This document shows positions 21,928 to 29,865 of a DNA stretch of 35,015 nt, one piece after another; the stretch's first letter is position 1; each line of letters opens with the position of its first letter. This DNA comes from a virus: positions 1-35,015 of IMG/VR virus record IMGVR_UViG_3300025000_000275; one strand, given 5' to 3'. The translations under genes and the position numbers were made by a program. The notes below the pieces were generated by a model. It searched no databases. It was not told the origin of the DNA and saw only the letters and a list, made by a program, of their open reading frames with translations.

Positions 21928-23128
21928 AGTAGCGGACCTCGGTACCGGCGGGGACGATCAAGAGGAAGTCGCCTGAAAACTCGTTTTGAGCGCAAAGCTC
22001 ATCCGTGCGGCCGATATCTCGGTAGAAGCGGAAAGCGAGTTCCACGGGGGAGGCGGCGCCGTCGATGATCTTTCGGCGCTCCACGCGGAGGGAGAAGGAG
22101 GTTTCAAGGAGGTACGCGGCGGCGGCGGCGGCGGCGGCGGCCTGCGCTTCCATGGCTTCGGGGTCGGCGGTGATCCCGCCGGATGCTTCGGCGTTTTCGA
22201 TCTGGGCGCGGGCGAAGTCGGCGAGGGCGACGAGGGAGTCATGCGCGGCGATGGCTTCGGCGCGGGATGCGAAGCCGCCGGAAGTTGACGCCTCGGTCGC
22301 CGATGAGGATATGAGGGCTTGGGTCAGGATGGCGACGGCGGCTTGCGCGGCGGTGGCGGGGACGGTGCCGATGGAGCTGGCGAGGTCGGAGTACGCGGCG
22401 AGGCTGTCGGCGATCTTGAAGGGGGCGGACGCGGCGGCGGAGATTACGGAGCCGAGGGCGTCGGCGAAGTCCTGGGGGAAGGCTAAAAGGGCATCGAGGT
22501 CTGAATCAATGGCGATGATTTCGGCGTTGATGCGCTGGGAGATTTCCTTGACGGAGCCGGTAAGCTTCAGCATCGTCCGCTTCGTCTCGCGGAGGGTCTT
22601 GCGGATCTGGTCCTTCGTCTCCATGAGGTCGCGGAGCTTCGGGGAGCCGAAGTCTTTGGCCATGGCGGCTTGAGCGCGGACGCGGGCGGCCTGCGAGGAT
22701 GAGGCTACGGCTGGGGCGGTTGCGGCGGAGGAAGCAACGGCGGCAGTTCCGGGGGCGTAGACGAAAGAGACATCGAAGATAGCCTCACCGAGGCCGTCCA
22801 CGAATTGCTCGGACTGGCTGTAGGTGGTGGCGAGGACGGAGACATCGCCCCATCGTGGGTGAGAGAGGAGACCGGGGCCTTTTTCAGCGAGGCAGGCGAA
22901 AAAGGAATCGGCTACGGTGTCGTAGTCGGGGCCGGAAAAGTAGATTTTCAGGGGGAACTTGACGGCAGTTCCGCCGAGGTCTTGGACAATGGCGGCGTCC
23001 TGCTGGGGTAGTTCGTGGACGGCGGATTTCTTTCCGCCTTCGCGGCCGAGTTCGTCAAATTGAAAATCGAAGGTGATGCCGGAAGGGCAAGTGTAGCGGC
23101 CGATGCGGAGGCGGTCGAGGTGGCTCAA
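21917..23128 (-). CDS. Mu gpN-like tail protein (DNA circularisation N domain)
   Basis: Read from TTG 23128, which overlaps the tape measure stop as TTGA, the protein has 403 residues. Residues 8-130 match the DNA-circulation N-terminal domain of Mu gpN: RIGRYTCPSGITFDFQFDELGREGGKK, FPLKIYFSGPDYDTVADSFFACLAEKGPGLLSHPRWG, and a FVDGLGEAIFDVSFVYAPGT end. The centre is Ala-rich and helical, with a run of nine alanines near residue 345 encoded by a GCG/GCC triplet repeat around 22111-22141. It is part of the baseplate/tail tip. Longer readings of the frame run into the tape measure gene. Confidence 0.8.
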   Translation of the reverse strand: MSHLDRLRIGRYTCPSGITFDFQFDELGREGGKKSAVHELPQQDAAIVQDLGGTAVKFPLKIYFSGPDYDTVADSFFACLAEKGPGLLSHPRWGDVSVLATTYSQSEQFVDGLGEAIFDVSFVYAPGTAAVASSAATAPAVASSSQAARVRAQAAMAKDFGSPKLRDLMETKDQIRKTLRETKRTMLKLTGSVKEISQRINAEIIAIDSDLDALLAFPQDFADALGSVISAAASAPFKIADSLAAYSDLASSIGTVPATAAQAAVAILTQALISSSATEASTSGGFASRAEAIAAHDSLVALADFARAQIENAEASGGITADPEAMEAQAAAAAAAAAYLLETSFSLRVERRKIIDGAASPVELAFRFYRDIGRTDELCAQNEFSGDFLLIVPAGTEVRYYAE

Positions 23129-24462
23129 TGGGCGCCGCCTGCGGCGAGCGTACGGCCTTGGTTGATGCTGATGCCGGGGGCGGCGCCGGTCTGCCGCATC
23201 GTGGTGCCGGAAGGAAGGCCCGCGAAGTTTACGGCGAGTTCCGAGCGGGAGACGGTGGAGGACGAGGAAGATACGGGGGCTATGGGGGTGCCTTCGTCGG
23301 TGCGGCCGGAACCGGGGACGGGGACGCCCCATGCATCGGTCTCGGGGGCATCGGCGGAACCGATGGAGGAGGGGGCGGCGTTCGCCATTTTGTCGAAGAA
23401 GCCGGTGATCTTGTCCCAGTTGGAGACGATGAGCATGATCAGACCGGCGACGGCTCCGACGGCGAGCATGCCGGGGCTGAGGCCCAAAGCGGTAAAGGCG
23501 GCAGTCAGGCCGCCCATTGACTTCGCCATTTTGGCGACGGCGAGGACGGCGGAGGCTCCGGCAAAAACCTTCATGGCCAGCCCTGCGGCGAGTAGGGCGG
23601 GGACGATGCCGGAGTCAAGAAGGAACCAGAGGGCTTCGAGGGTCTTCGTAATCGCGGCTATGGCGGAGTCGATTTTCTGGCCGATTACTTCGCGGTTGGC
23701 CTGAGCCCATGCGGTCAGGCGCTCGGCAATCGGGGCGAGCTTTTCGGCGACGGCGGCAAGGGAGGAATTCGCGAGGGAAAGGCCGGTTGCTTTCAGGCGC
23801 TTCAGGGCGTCGTCTAGTTTCGAGGCGGCGGCTACGTCGGCCTCAGAGATGATGGTACCTGAGTCCTGCGCTTCCTTGCGGGCGGCGGCGAGGCTTTCCA
23901 TCATGGGGATAAGGTCTTGCGCGCCCTTGCCGAAAGCGGCTTGCGCGAGGGACGCGCGTTTCTGGACGTTCGTTTCTTTGGCGATGGCGGCGGCCATGAG
24001 GGTGAAGGCGTCGTCAGTGGATTTCGCCGCGCGGAGTTGGCGGGCGAGCTGGGGATTCGTGCGCTTGAGTTCGGTATACAGGGCGCCGGTGCCGCTTTTT
24101 AGCTGGCCTAAATTGTTGTTCAGCTTTTTCGTTGCGGCGGTCATGGCTTCTTGCTCCACGTCGGCGAGGTTCGCGGCGTAGGCGAGTTCCTGATATGCGG
24201 TGGTGGACAGGCCGAGGATCGAGGCGTTGCGGGCGATGTCGTCCCCGCGTTCGGCGAAGGCGACGGTAGCGCGGCCCACGGCGGCGCCTGCGGCCACTGC
24301 GGCGGCGGCCACGTATGCGGCGGCCTTCGCGGCGGCCGCTCCCATCTTGGCTACTTTCCCGGTGGCGACGTTGAACTTTTCCATTTTGTCGGTGATCGTC
24401 TTGACCGGGCCGGACATCTGGTCAACGGCGGAAAAGACGGTTTTAAGGGTAAGATTCGCCAT
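23125..24462 (-). CDS. Tape measure protein
   Basis: This 445-residue protein, MANLTLKTVFSAVDQMSGPV, has the usual tape measure build: a helical N-terminal half full of Ala and Lys, a Mu/P2-type segment GLSTTAYQELAYAANLADVEQEAMTAATKKLN (about 84-115), and two or three hydrophobic stretches (about 283-305, 311-331 and 340-365). It is short for the class, so the tail is probably short too, if length scales as in other tails. The ATG shares its A with the TAA of the frameshifted chaperone (TAATG). Confidence 0.85.
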   Translation of the reverse strand: MANLTLKTVFSAVDQMSGPVKTITDKMEKFNVATGKVAKMGAAAAKAAAYVAAAAVAAGAAVGRATVAFAERGDDIARNASILGLSTTAYQELAYAANLADVEQEAMTAATKKLNNNLGQLKSGTGALYTELKRTNPQLARQLRAAKSTDDAFTLMAAAIAKETNVQKRASLAQAAFGKGAQDLIPMMESLAAARKEAQDSGTIISEADVAAASKLDDALKRLKATGLSLANSSLAAVAEKLAPIAERLTAWAQANREVIGQKIDSAIAAITKTLEALWFLLDSGIVPALLAAGLAMKVFAGASAVLAVAKMAKSMGGLTAAFTALGLSPGMLAVGAVAGLIMLIVSNWDKITGFFDKMANAAPSSIGSADAPETDAWGVPVPGSGRTDEGTPIAPVSSSSSTVSRSELAVNFAGLPSGTTMRQTGAAPGISINQGRTLAAGGAH

Positions 24463-24991
24463 TATTTCACCCTCTCCCCTCGCGCCATGGCCTCATGGCC
24501 TAAGTACCAGAATGACAGGCGGGAAATGGGCATTGCCATTATCTCCGCCTCCGTAAAGCCGTACTGTGCCGCTACCGACCAGAGCATGCGGTCAAGCGGC
24601 GCGGCGGCCGCTAGCCAAAAAAACCGACAAGCTCGGAAAGGAGCATCACGTCCCGCTGCTTGAGCCGGTCGATGATGGCGAGCGGCTGGCCGGACACGCC
24701 GGAGAGCAGACGCATGGCCGTATCCATCGGGTCGCGGTTCGCCTTCGATGCCTCGCGGAGCTGGGCGGCCGTGGGCTCCGCGATGTCCAGCTTCTCCACC
24801 TTCCCGCCGTTTTCGAGGGCGACGGGGGCGGCGAGGATGTAAGAGAATTTCGCCCCGTTGTAATCGAGGCGGCCGGACATGATCGCGCGGATGATGCGCG
24901 CCCTGCCGTCGTCAGAGAGGACCACGTCAAGCGACGCGGCCCAGTCGGATACCATGCCATCGGCTACTTCGCGGGCGATGACTTCGGTCAT
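24462..24991 (-). CDS. Tail assembly chaperone, long form by -1 frameshift
   Basis: Decoding from ATG 24991 up to the T-TTT-TTT run at 24623-24617, slipping back one base, continues for 51 codons to TAA at 24464-24462. This gives 176 residues. The extension (WLAAAAPLDRMLWSVAAQYG, then FTEAEIMAMPISRLSFWYLG) looks like the second half of Mu gp41'/lambda G-T chaperones. The extended frame ends exactly on the tape measure ATG. This pair binds the tape measure and recruits tube protein during tail assembly. Confidence 0.75.
24611..24991 (-). CDS. Tail assembly chaperone, short form
   Basis: The zero-frame product has 126 residues, from MTEVIAREVADGM to GFFG, and stops at TAG 24613-24611, six bases past the slippery run. 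Location between tube and tape measure genes, size and the presence of a frameshift signal match Mu gp41 and lambda gpG. The protein is rich in short helices and has no catalytic motif. ATG 24991 overlaps the tail tube stop as ATGA. Confidence 0.8.
   Translation of the reverse strand: MTEVIAREVADGMVSDWAASLDVVLSDDGRARIIRAIMSGRLDYNGAKFSYILAAPVALENGGKVEKLDIAEPTAAQLREASKANRDPMDTAMRLLSGVSGQPLAIIDRLKQRDVMLLSELVGFFG
24617..24623 (-). promoter_or_regulatory. Slippery heptamer T-TTT-TTT
   Basis: Seven T residues lie in exactly the X-XXY-YYZ register of the chaperone frame (GGT TTT TTT GGC TAG). This allows both tRNAs to re-pair after a -1 slip. GC-rich sequence follows and could form the stimulatory structure. 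Confidence 0.8.
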
Positions 24992-25371
24992 ATCTGCTCG
25001 AACCTTTCACCCAAGAGGGAGATTTCGACGGTGCCGTCTCCGGTGCTTTTGCCCAGGTCTTCGGCCACGAGGACGAGGGGGCCGGAGTAGGCGATACCGG
25101 AAGCGAGGGTCATCGTGACGGGCACGGCCTCGCCGTCGTTGGCGATAGTCTGCAGTTCTTCGAGGTCTTGGCGGCTGTCATCGATGGAGATGGACAGCGC
25201 GTCAATCCCTGCGTTCGTGCGGGCCTGCTTGACGTGGAGCGTGCCGTTCCCGTTGCGGGCAACTTCGTTTTTGAAGCCGCCGGGCTTGACGGTGCAGGAG
25301 GACTCGGGGGCTACGTCGTATTCCCGGCTGTCGATTGTGAGCTGGCGGATATCGCCTGCGCGGACTACCAT
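24988..25371 (-). CDS. Tail tube protein (Mu gp40-like)
   Basis: The 127-residue protein MVVRAGDIRQLTIDSREYDV fits the Mu-type tail tube family: an N-terminal strand, SSCTVKPGGFKNEVARNGNGTLHVKQART-type loop (about 24-52), and ISIDDSRQDLEELQTIANDGEAVPVTMTLASG (about 61-92). It polymerises as the inner tube of the contractile tail. The gene lies between sheath and chaperone as in Mu and has a strong AAAAGGAG leader shared with the fibre gene. Confidence 0.85.
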   Translation of the reverse strand: MVVRAGDIRQLTIDSREYDVAPESSCTVKPGGFKNEVARNGNGTLHVKQARTNAGIDALSISIDDSRQDLEELQTIANDGEAVPVTMTLASGIAYSGPLVLVAEDLGKSTGDGTVEISLLGERFEQI

Positions 25372-25385
25372 TTTTCAGTCTCCTT

Positions 25386-26864
25386 TTACGCGGCCGCGAA
25401 GGCCCATTGATACAGGATGGCGACGATGCGCAGGCCTGCGGCGAGGTTATCGGTAAGCTGGATATTGATCCGGCCGGGGTTCGTGGGGTCGATTTCGGCG
25501 ACGATGGAGGCCATGATCGAATCCCGGTCCTTGCTCCACGCGGAGGCTATCCAGAGCTCGTCGATGAGCTGGCGAAGGAAGGCTTTGACGCGCTTCGGGC
25601 TGATCGCGTAGCTGATCCCGGTCACGTCGGTATCGAGGATGACGATGCCGCGGTCAAAGGGCTTGCCTTTGAAAAGGTTGTCGAGGCTGTACACCTTCGC
25701 TTGGATGTTCGCGATGGTTTCCGGGTAGCGCCATGCGTCGTCAGCGGCGCCGAGGCCGTTGGTCTTGTACGAGGTCACGAGGTCATGGATGGCGACCGTG
25801 CCATCGAGGTTGCCGTCCGTGGTGCCGCCTCCTGCGCGTTGCATGGCGTCATGCTCGGTGTAGGTGAGGGCGGGATAGCCTCCGGCGCGGATGCCGGGGA
25901 GTACCAGGGTCTTCCACGGGCGGGCGGGGTTCGCGGCGGCGGAGCGGGCGCAGACTCCGACGGCCGACGCGGCGATTTCCAGCGCGAGGGAGGGGGAGCC
26001 TTCGGCGAGGATGTACGACTCAGCCGGGGAGTTGCGCGGGGTGACATGCGCAAGGAAATCGGCGCGGAGGCCGGTATAGCCGATCAGCGCGAGGAAGGGC
26101 TTCTTGACCTCGGGGGCAACGCGGGCAGTGAAGGCGGAATCGAGGCTTATGAGGGCGTCGGCGGAGGTGTAGGGGAAGGCGATCTGCGTGAAGAACGCGG
26201 CGCCGAGGGCTTCGAAGGCGGGGCCGGTGTCGGGGTCGGTGGCGCCTCGTGCGGGCTGGGAAATCAGTACGGTGATCCCGGTGGGTTCGCGGAGGTCGTC
26301 GCCGTCGTCGATGTCCTTCTTTATGGTGATCTGATTCGCGGACTCGCCGGACCACTTCGACACGATGGCCACCACGGGGCCGGAGGGGGTGGCGGTAACG
26401 GGGGTATTGACGGCGGCGGCGATGGCGTTCGAGACGGCAGACGCGATGGCGTTCGCTCCGTCGCCGAGTGTTACCTTGACGGAAACCTTTTGACCGCCGA
26501 TGGCGAGGGAGATGGTGCCGCCGGAAGTCGCGGTGCCTTCGATGGTGATCGCGCCGTCGGCAGCGGTCGCGGAGCCGTCGGGAGGGATCGGGACGGCGTA
26601 GACTTCGACGGTGCCGGAGCCGAGGAAGGTCTTGCGGGCCATGAGGTGGAGCATGGAGCCGACGCCGTAAAGGCTTGCGGCCTCATCGGGCGAGGTGATC
26701 AGGCGCGGGGTGTACGCGGTGGGGGACTTGCCCGCGTTGTACTGGCCGAAAAGCGCGATTTTCTGCGGGATGACGAGACCGCCGACGCCGGTACGGACGT
26801 TTTCTTGCTCCACGAATACGCCGGAGGCTATCGCGGCGCTGGGGACGAGGGAGAAACCGATCAA
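25386..26864 (-). CDS. Tail sheath protein (Mu gpL-like)
   Basis: This 492-residue protein has the typical opening IPSAAIASGVFVEQ-like (here LVPSAAIASGVFVEQENVRTG), a variable beta-rich middle (about 95-215), and the conserved C-terminal domain with AISPKRVKAFLRQLIDELWIA and GRINIQLTDNLAAGLRIVAILYQW. The size matches Mu gpL. It forms the contractile outer sheath and proves the myovirus morphology. The start overlaps the preceding stop as ATGA-like spacing. Confidence 0.92.
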   Translation of the reverse strand: MIGFSLVPSAAIASGVFVEQENVRTGVGGLVIPQKIALFGQYNAGKSPTAYTPRLITSPDEAASLYGVGSMLHLMARKTFLGSGTVEVYAVPIPPDGSATAADGAITIEGTATSGGTISLAIGGQKVSVKVTLGDGANAIASAVSNAIAAAVNTPVTATPSGPVVAIVSKWSGESANQITIKKDIDDGDDLREPTGITVLISQPARGATDPDTGPAFEALGAAFFTQIAFPYTSADALISLDSAFTARVAPEVKKPFLALIGYTGLRADFLAHVTPRNSPAESYILAEGSPSLALEIAASAVGVCARSAAANPARPWKTLVLPGIRAGGYPALTYTEHDAMQRAGGGTTDGNLDGTVAIHDLVTSYKTNGLGAADDAWRYPETIANIQAKVYSLDNLFKGKPFDRGIVILDTDVTGISYAISPKRVKAFLRQLIDELWIASAWSKDRDSIMASIVAEIDPTNPGRINIQLTDNLAAGLRIVAILYQWAFAAA

Positions 26865-27418
26865 GAGGGGCCTCCTAAGGGATAGAGCGCGGAGAAGCGC
26901 CCGATAAGCTCAATGGAAATTTCTTCAAGCGGGGTGCCTGATATGTCTGCGGCTTCATATGCATAGGTCACTTCTACGGACCATGAGCCTGCGAGGATGG
27001 TCAGCGATAGGTCGTCATCTTCAAAGGTGGCGCGCGTCCAGGTGGGGCGCTTGATGCTGGATATGGTGCCGCTGATCTGGCCCACGTCGTAATCGGCGCG
27101 GTCGGTGAGGGCGCGGCGGACCTGTTCCTTCAGGACGTAAAGGCGGGCTACGGCGGTGGCGTCGTCATCGAGGGTGGGGACGAGGCAGGAGACGCGGAAG
27201 CGGGCGACGTACTCGCGGGATCGGTCGGGGGTGTCAGTCTCTTCGGTGAGGTTGACGAGGGGGGCGGTGAGGTCTTGATACGGGGTGGTGCTGTCGCGCT
27301 GGACGTCGTAGGAAAACGCCGAGGATATGAGGGCGTCGGCGTCGCGGTGCGCGGCGATCTTGCCGACGAGACCGTCAAGGATGAGGTCATCGAGGGAGCG
27401 CGGCAGGGAGGGGGGCAT
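26861..27418 (-). CDS. Tail completion/terminator candidate
   Basis: The 185-residue protein lies directly before the sheath gene, where tail terminator or neck proteins are usual in Mu-like phages. It has mixed alpha/beta content with REYVARFRVSCLVPTLDDDATAVARLYVLKEQVRRAL (about 68-104), and a FEDDDLSLTILAGSWSVEVTYAYE strand pair near 133-156, which fits the general shape of gpU/DUF1834 type proteins. No diagnostic motif is present, so the call rests on position. Confidence 0.55.
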   Translation of the reverse strand: MPPSLPRSLDDLILDGLVGKIAAHRDADALISSAFSYDVQRDSTTPYQDLTAPLVNLTEETDTPDRSREYVARFRVSCLVPTLDDDATAVARLYVLKEQVRRALTDRADYDVGQISGTISSIKRPTWTRATFEDDDLSLTILAGSWSVEVTYAYEAADISGTPLEEISIELIGRFSALYPLGGPS

Positions 27419-27771
27419 TATGCGGCGCTCCTTTTCAGGGTGATCGTTGCTTGGCCGATGGTGTAGTCAATCGGGCAGGCATCGAGACGGTAAAGGACGC
27501 CGTTGACTAGGGCGGTCCAGCCTTTCTGCTTCAGGACTTCGGGGTCAGCGATGCCGACGAAGGCGAGGGCGACGAGGGCGACGGAGAGGGAAGCGGAATC
27601 AGCGATTACGGCAAGGCCTTCGGCGTCGAGGGACTGGCCGCGCCGGACGAACTGGCAGGGGACGACATATACGGCCGAGTCTAGCGAGGCGGGCGCGGTG
27701 AGGGTGGCGCTGTCGCAGTCGGCGGCGCCACTTGTCGCAATGTCGGCCCGTGCCAGTTCGGAAATGCTCAC
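27418..27771 (-). CDS. Head-tail joining protein candidate
   Basis: The 117-residue protein, MSISELARADIATSGAADC, is beta-rich with EVLKQKGWTALVNGVLYRLDACPIDYTIGQATITLKRS at the end. That ending looks like small head-closure proteins such as lambda FII-type folds, where a barrel begins by describing value limits and an inter-strand loop. Its place between the capsid and tail genes supports this. The family is not recognised directly. It shares TAATG with the next gene. Confidence 0.5.
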   Translation of the reverse strand: MSISELARADIATSGAADCDSATLTAPASLDSAVYVVPCQFVRRGQSLDAEGLAVIADSASLSVALVALAFVGIADPEVLKQKGWTALVNGVLYRLDACPIDYTIGQATITLKRSAA

Positions 27772-27998
27772 TTCGCGGCCTTGACCCTTTCGACAAGTTC
27801 GGGATCGGAGAGCGTGGCGATGAATTCGGGGGTGCCGATTCCAAGGCTCAGGGCTTTTTCTTCCAGTTTTTCGCGGGCTTTTTCCGAAATCTTTTTTTCG
27901 TCGCCAACGATCGAATGGCCGGGGCGGCTCGCAAGAATCGCGGCCACCTTATCCGATGCGGCTCCGGTTTTCCCGTTGGGATATCTGATCATCTTCAT
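27768..27998 (-). CDS. Small protein after the capsid gene
   Basis: The 76-residue product, MKMIRYPNGKTGAASDKVAA, is highly charged and helical, with KKISEKAREKLEEKALSLGIGTPEFIATLSDPELVERVKAAK at its end. The latter part looks like a small HeH/SAP-type helical domain. Such a protein between capsid and connector genes could assist DNA end handling or capsid assembly. AAGGAG lies about 9 bases upstream of the ATG, just past the hairpin that follows the capsid gene. Confidence 0.55.
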   Translation of the reverse strand: MKMIRYPNGKTGAASDKVAAILASRPGHSIVGDEKKISEKAREKLEEKALSLGIGTPEFIATLSDPELVERVKAAK

Positions 27999-28018
27999 GG
28001 GCGGGGCTCCTTCAGGGT

Positions 28019-28040
28019 AGCCGGGGATTGCTCCCCGGCT
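28019..28040 (-). terminator. 9-bp hairpin with GCAA loop after the capsid gene
   Basis: On the minus strand AGCCGGGGA, loop GCAA, TCCCCGGCT form a perfect 9-bp stem with a GNRA tetraloop, 7 bases after the capsid stop. No U-run follows, so it is more likely an mRNA-stabilising or processing element, or a weak terminator, than a full terminator. Confidence 0.65.
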
Positions 28041-28046
28041 GGGTTA

Positions 28047-28970
28047 TCAGCCGACGGCGGAGACGACTTTCGCGGCCATGATCGGGAGGCCGTAGCCCAC
28101 GTTCCCCCGGAACTTCGCGCCGAAAGCGAGACGGCCGTTCACATTTTCCCCGGTATCGTCGAGGAAGGTTTTCACGTCGGAACGTTTCTGCTTGATAAGC
28201 GGGCCGACGGGGTACTTCGTGGCCAGCGCGTAGAAGTCGTTAAAGTCGGTCAGACCGGGATCGACTACGATCCGGATCGGCATGCCCTGAAAGGGGTTCG
28301 CTACGGCCGAGTTGGTGCCGCTGCCGTCGGTGGGCGACAGGAGGGCGCGGCGGAAGGTGGTCGCGGCCTTCATGCTTACGACGAAGGTATCGGGCACGAT
28401 GCCGACGATTTCGCCGCGAGTGTTGACGAAGGCGCCCATAGCCTGCATGACCGTATCCACGTCGGCGAGGACCTGCGCGATGGTGGGTGTCGCGGCGCTG
28501 ATGGTTCCGGCCAAGAGGTTGTCGTTCAGGCGGACGCCGGAGGCGTTGGAGAAGAACGCGATCCCGTCGAAGGCAAGATTGGTCGTTCCGTTGACGAGAA
28601 GCGTATGGAGCATCTTGCCCCACTTGCGTTTCTCGCCGCCAGCCATGCCACGGATGCGGGAAAGGATGAGGTCATCCTTGTCGTCTTCGATTTCGTCGGT
28701 GTGAACGCCGACGGCGGCCGCGAAGGGTTCGTTGGTGATCGCGTACTTGTATTCCGCGAGGTCGCCAACGTTCAGGTCGCCGATCCACTGTTCGAATTCG
28801 GGGGTTTCCTGAAGCCAGCGGTAATCTTCGCTGGAGCCGTTGGAGGGGATTTCCGTACCGATATCGGACACGGCATCCCATGCGGAGGTGTTCGAGTAGG
28901 CCTCAACGGCCGCGTTGTACTCTTTGCGAAAAAGGGTCTGGAGAGCAACGATGCTCATGCCTTTGACCAT
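28047..28970 (-). CDS. Major capsid protein (Mu gpT-like)
   Basis: This 307-residue protein matches the Mu-type major head subunit gpT: MSIVALQTLFRKEYNAAVEAY near the start, EDYRWLQETPEFEQWIGD (about 48-65), KYAITNEPFAAAVGVHTDEIEDDKDDL (about 75-101), and a VDPGLTDFNDFYALAT section near 237-252. It has tandem stops (TGA then TAA). ATG 28970 has AGGAG 6 bases upstream. Strong hairpins flank it on both sides. It assembles into the icosahedral shell with the decoration protein and is probably trimmed or aided by the protease/scaffold gene. Confidence 0.9.
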   Translation of the reverse strand: MVKGMSIVALQTLFRKEYNAAVEAYSNTSAWDAVSDIGTEIPSNGSSEDYRWLQETPEFEQWIGDLNVGDLAEYKYAITNEPFAAAVGVHTDEIEDDKDDLILSRIRGMAGGEKRKWGKMLHTLLVNGTTNLAFDGIAFFSNASGVRLNDNLLAGTISAATPTIAQVLADVDTVMQAMGAFVNTRGEIVGIVPDTFVVSMKAATTFRRALLSPTDGSGTNSAVANPFQGMPIRIVVDPGLTDFNDFYALATKYPVGPLIKQKRSDVKTFLDDTGENVNGRLAFGAKFRGNVGYGLPIMAAKVVSAVG

Positions 28971-28983
28971 GTAGGACTCCTGT

Positions 28984-28997
28984 ACGTCTCACGACGT
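28984..28997 (-). promoter_or_regulatory. Hairpin with GUGA tetraloop next to the capsid RBS
   Basis: On the minus strand ACGTC-GTGA-GACGT is a perfect 5-bp stem with a GNRA loop, ending three bases before the AGGAG ribosome binding site of the capsid gene. It could protect the 5' end of the mRNA or modulate ribosome loading. Confidence 0.55.
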
Positions 28998-29011
28998 TCA
29001 TCGAAAAGTTA

Positions 29012-29048
29012 CCCGGCGCCATGCTGTCTCACGACATGAGGCGCCGGG
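29012..29048 (-). promoter_or_regulatory. GC-rich hairpin upstream of the capsid gene
   Basis: CCCGGCGCC and GGCGCCGGG form a 9-bp stem around 19 bases that themselves fold as TGTC-GTGA-GACA. The apex repeats the GTGA loop of the hairpin at 28984-28997; the ten bases GTCTCACGAC (plus strand) occur in both, 40 bp apart. No U-run follows. It may be a processing or stabilising element between decoration and capsid genes. Confidence 0.6.
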
Positions 29049-29056
29049 GCTGAGGG

Positions 29057-29476
29057 TTAAGCCAGAGCGGTTACGGGGATGCCCTTGGTGAGGTCCACGA
29101 GCCACGCGACGCCGACGCGGACATCGACGATCATGCCGCACGGGTTGGCGGCGTTCGCGGCCTTGGCGATGGTGTCGTCTGCGGTGGCGTAGCAGTAGTC
29201 TCCCACGTCAGCCTGAGCGGCCGCGGCGTCGGGGATCCAGACCTTGCCGGTCTCGCATTCGAGGTATTCCGTCTTGCCGGTGTTGTCGAGGTACTTCGTG
29301 GCGATGAAGGTCGGGTTTCCCTGGGCGGCGGTATTGCTGGCCACGACTCCGAGGCCCCCGGCGGCGGTCAAGTTGATCAGCGCGCCTTTGAAGTAGATGT
29401 CGTTCGTGGTCATGAGGATCCGGACCGACTGCATCGGGCCGGAAGTCTCATAGGGGCGATCTGCGGTGAGGGCCAT
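29057..29476 (-). CDS. Capsid decoration-type protein
   Basis: The 139-residue protein, MALTADRPYETSGPMQSVRI, is beta-rich with DIYFKGALINLTAAGGLGVVAS and a CGMIVDVRVGVAWLVDLTKG ending, and lies between protease/scaffold and capsid genes, as decoration proteins do. The pattern (ring of strands, Gly-rich turns, YCYATADDT) recalls DUF2190-like and Mu-like head decoration proteins. GTAAGGAGT precedes the ATG. Confidence 0.65.
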   Translation of the reverse strand: MALTADRPYETSGPMQSVRILMTTNDIYFKGALINLTAAGGLGVVASNTAAQGNPTFIATKYLDNTGKTEYLECETGKVWIPDAAAAQADVGDYCYATADDTIAKAANAANPCGMIVDVRVGVAWLVDLTKGIPVTALA

Positions 29477-29478
29477 GC

Positions 29479-29865
29479 TTACTCCTTACCGGCGCGGGGG
29501 CCGTTGGCTTTGATCTGTTCGAGGGTCATCCCGGCCTTGACGCAGTCGGCGACATCTTTGGCGGACATGCCCGTCACGGAGGCGCCGCCGGACGCGGACT
29601 CGGGTACCGTGGTGCCGACAGTGGGGGCGTTGTCGCCGTCGGCGTTCGGGCTGTTGCCCTTGGCGATGGCGGCCATGATGGCGGGGGTCGCTTCCATGGC
29701 GGCCTTGCCGGAGGTGATAGCCTCCTCGGTGGCGCGGTCGCCGTCGGGGTTCACCCCCTTGAAAGCGATGAGGGATTCGCGGCGGGCGCGTTCCTCGGCG
29801 ATTCCTTCCGCTTTCGCGGCGGTGTATGCCTCGGGATGCTCGGCCTTGAGCTGGGGAAGGTCCAT
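29479..29865 (-). CDS. Nested scaffold protein (Nu3-like)
   Basis: ATG 29865 is in frame with the protease gene (codon 226) and has a near-perfect AAAGGAGG site 5 bases upstream, far stronger than expected inside a coding region. The 128-residue product, MDLPQLKAEHPEAYTAAKAE, is helical and charged, like phage scaffolds. This is the lambda C/Nu3 arrangement, in which the scaffold is made in excess from an internal start. Confidence 0.8.
   Translation of the reverse strand: MDLPQLKAEHPEAYTAAKAEGIAEERARRESLIAFKGVNPDGDRATEEAITSGKAAMEATPAIMAAIAKGNSPNADGDNAPTVGTTVPESASGGASVTGMSAKDVADCVKAGMTLEQIKANGPRAGKE

Noticed and set aside
25407-26885. A 492-codon open frame on the + strand
   Set aside because: It mirrors the tail sheath gene on the other strand, codes for an odd Gly/Asp/Val-rich sequence, and has no family motif. 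G+C-rich codon bias opens the complementary frame.
27732-29039. A 435-codon open frame on the + strand
   Set aside because: It crosses the antisense of the capsid gene and three neighbouring features, including the hairpins. No motif or ribosome binding support is visible, and the minus-strand genes are secure.
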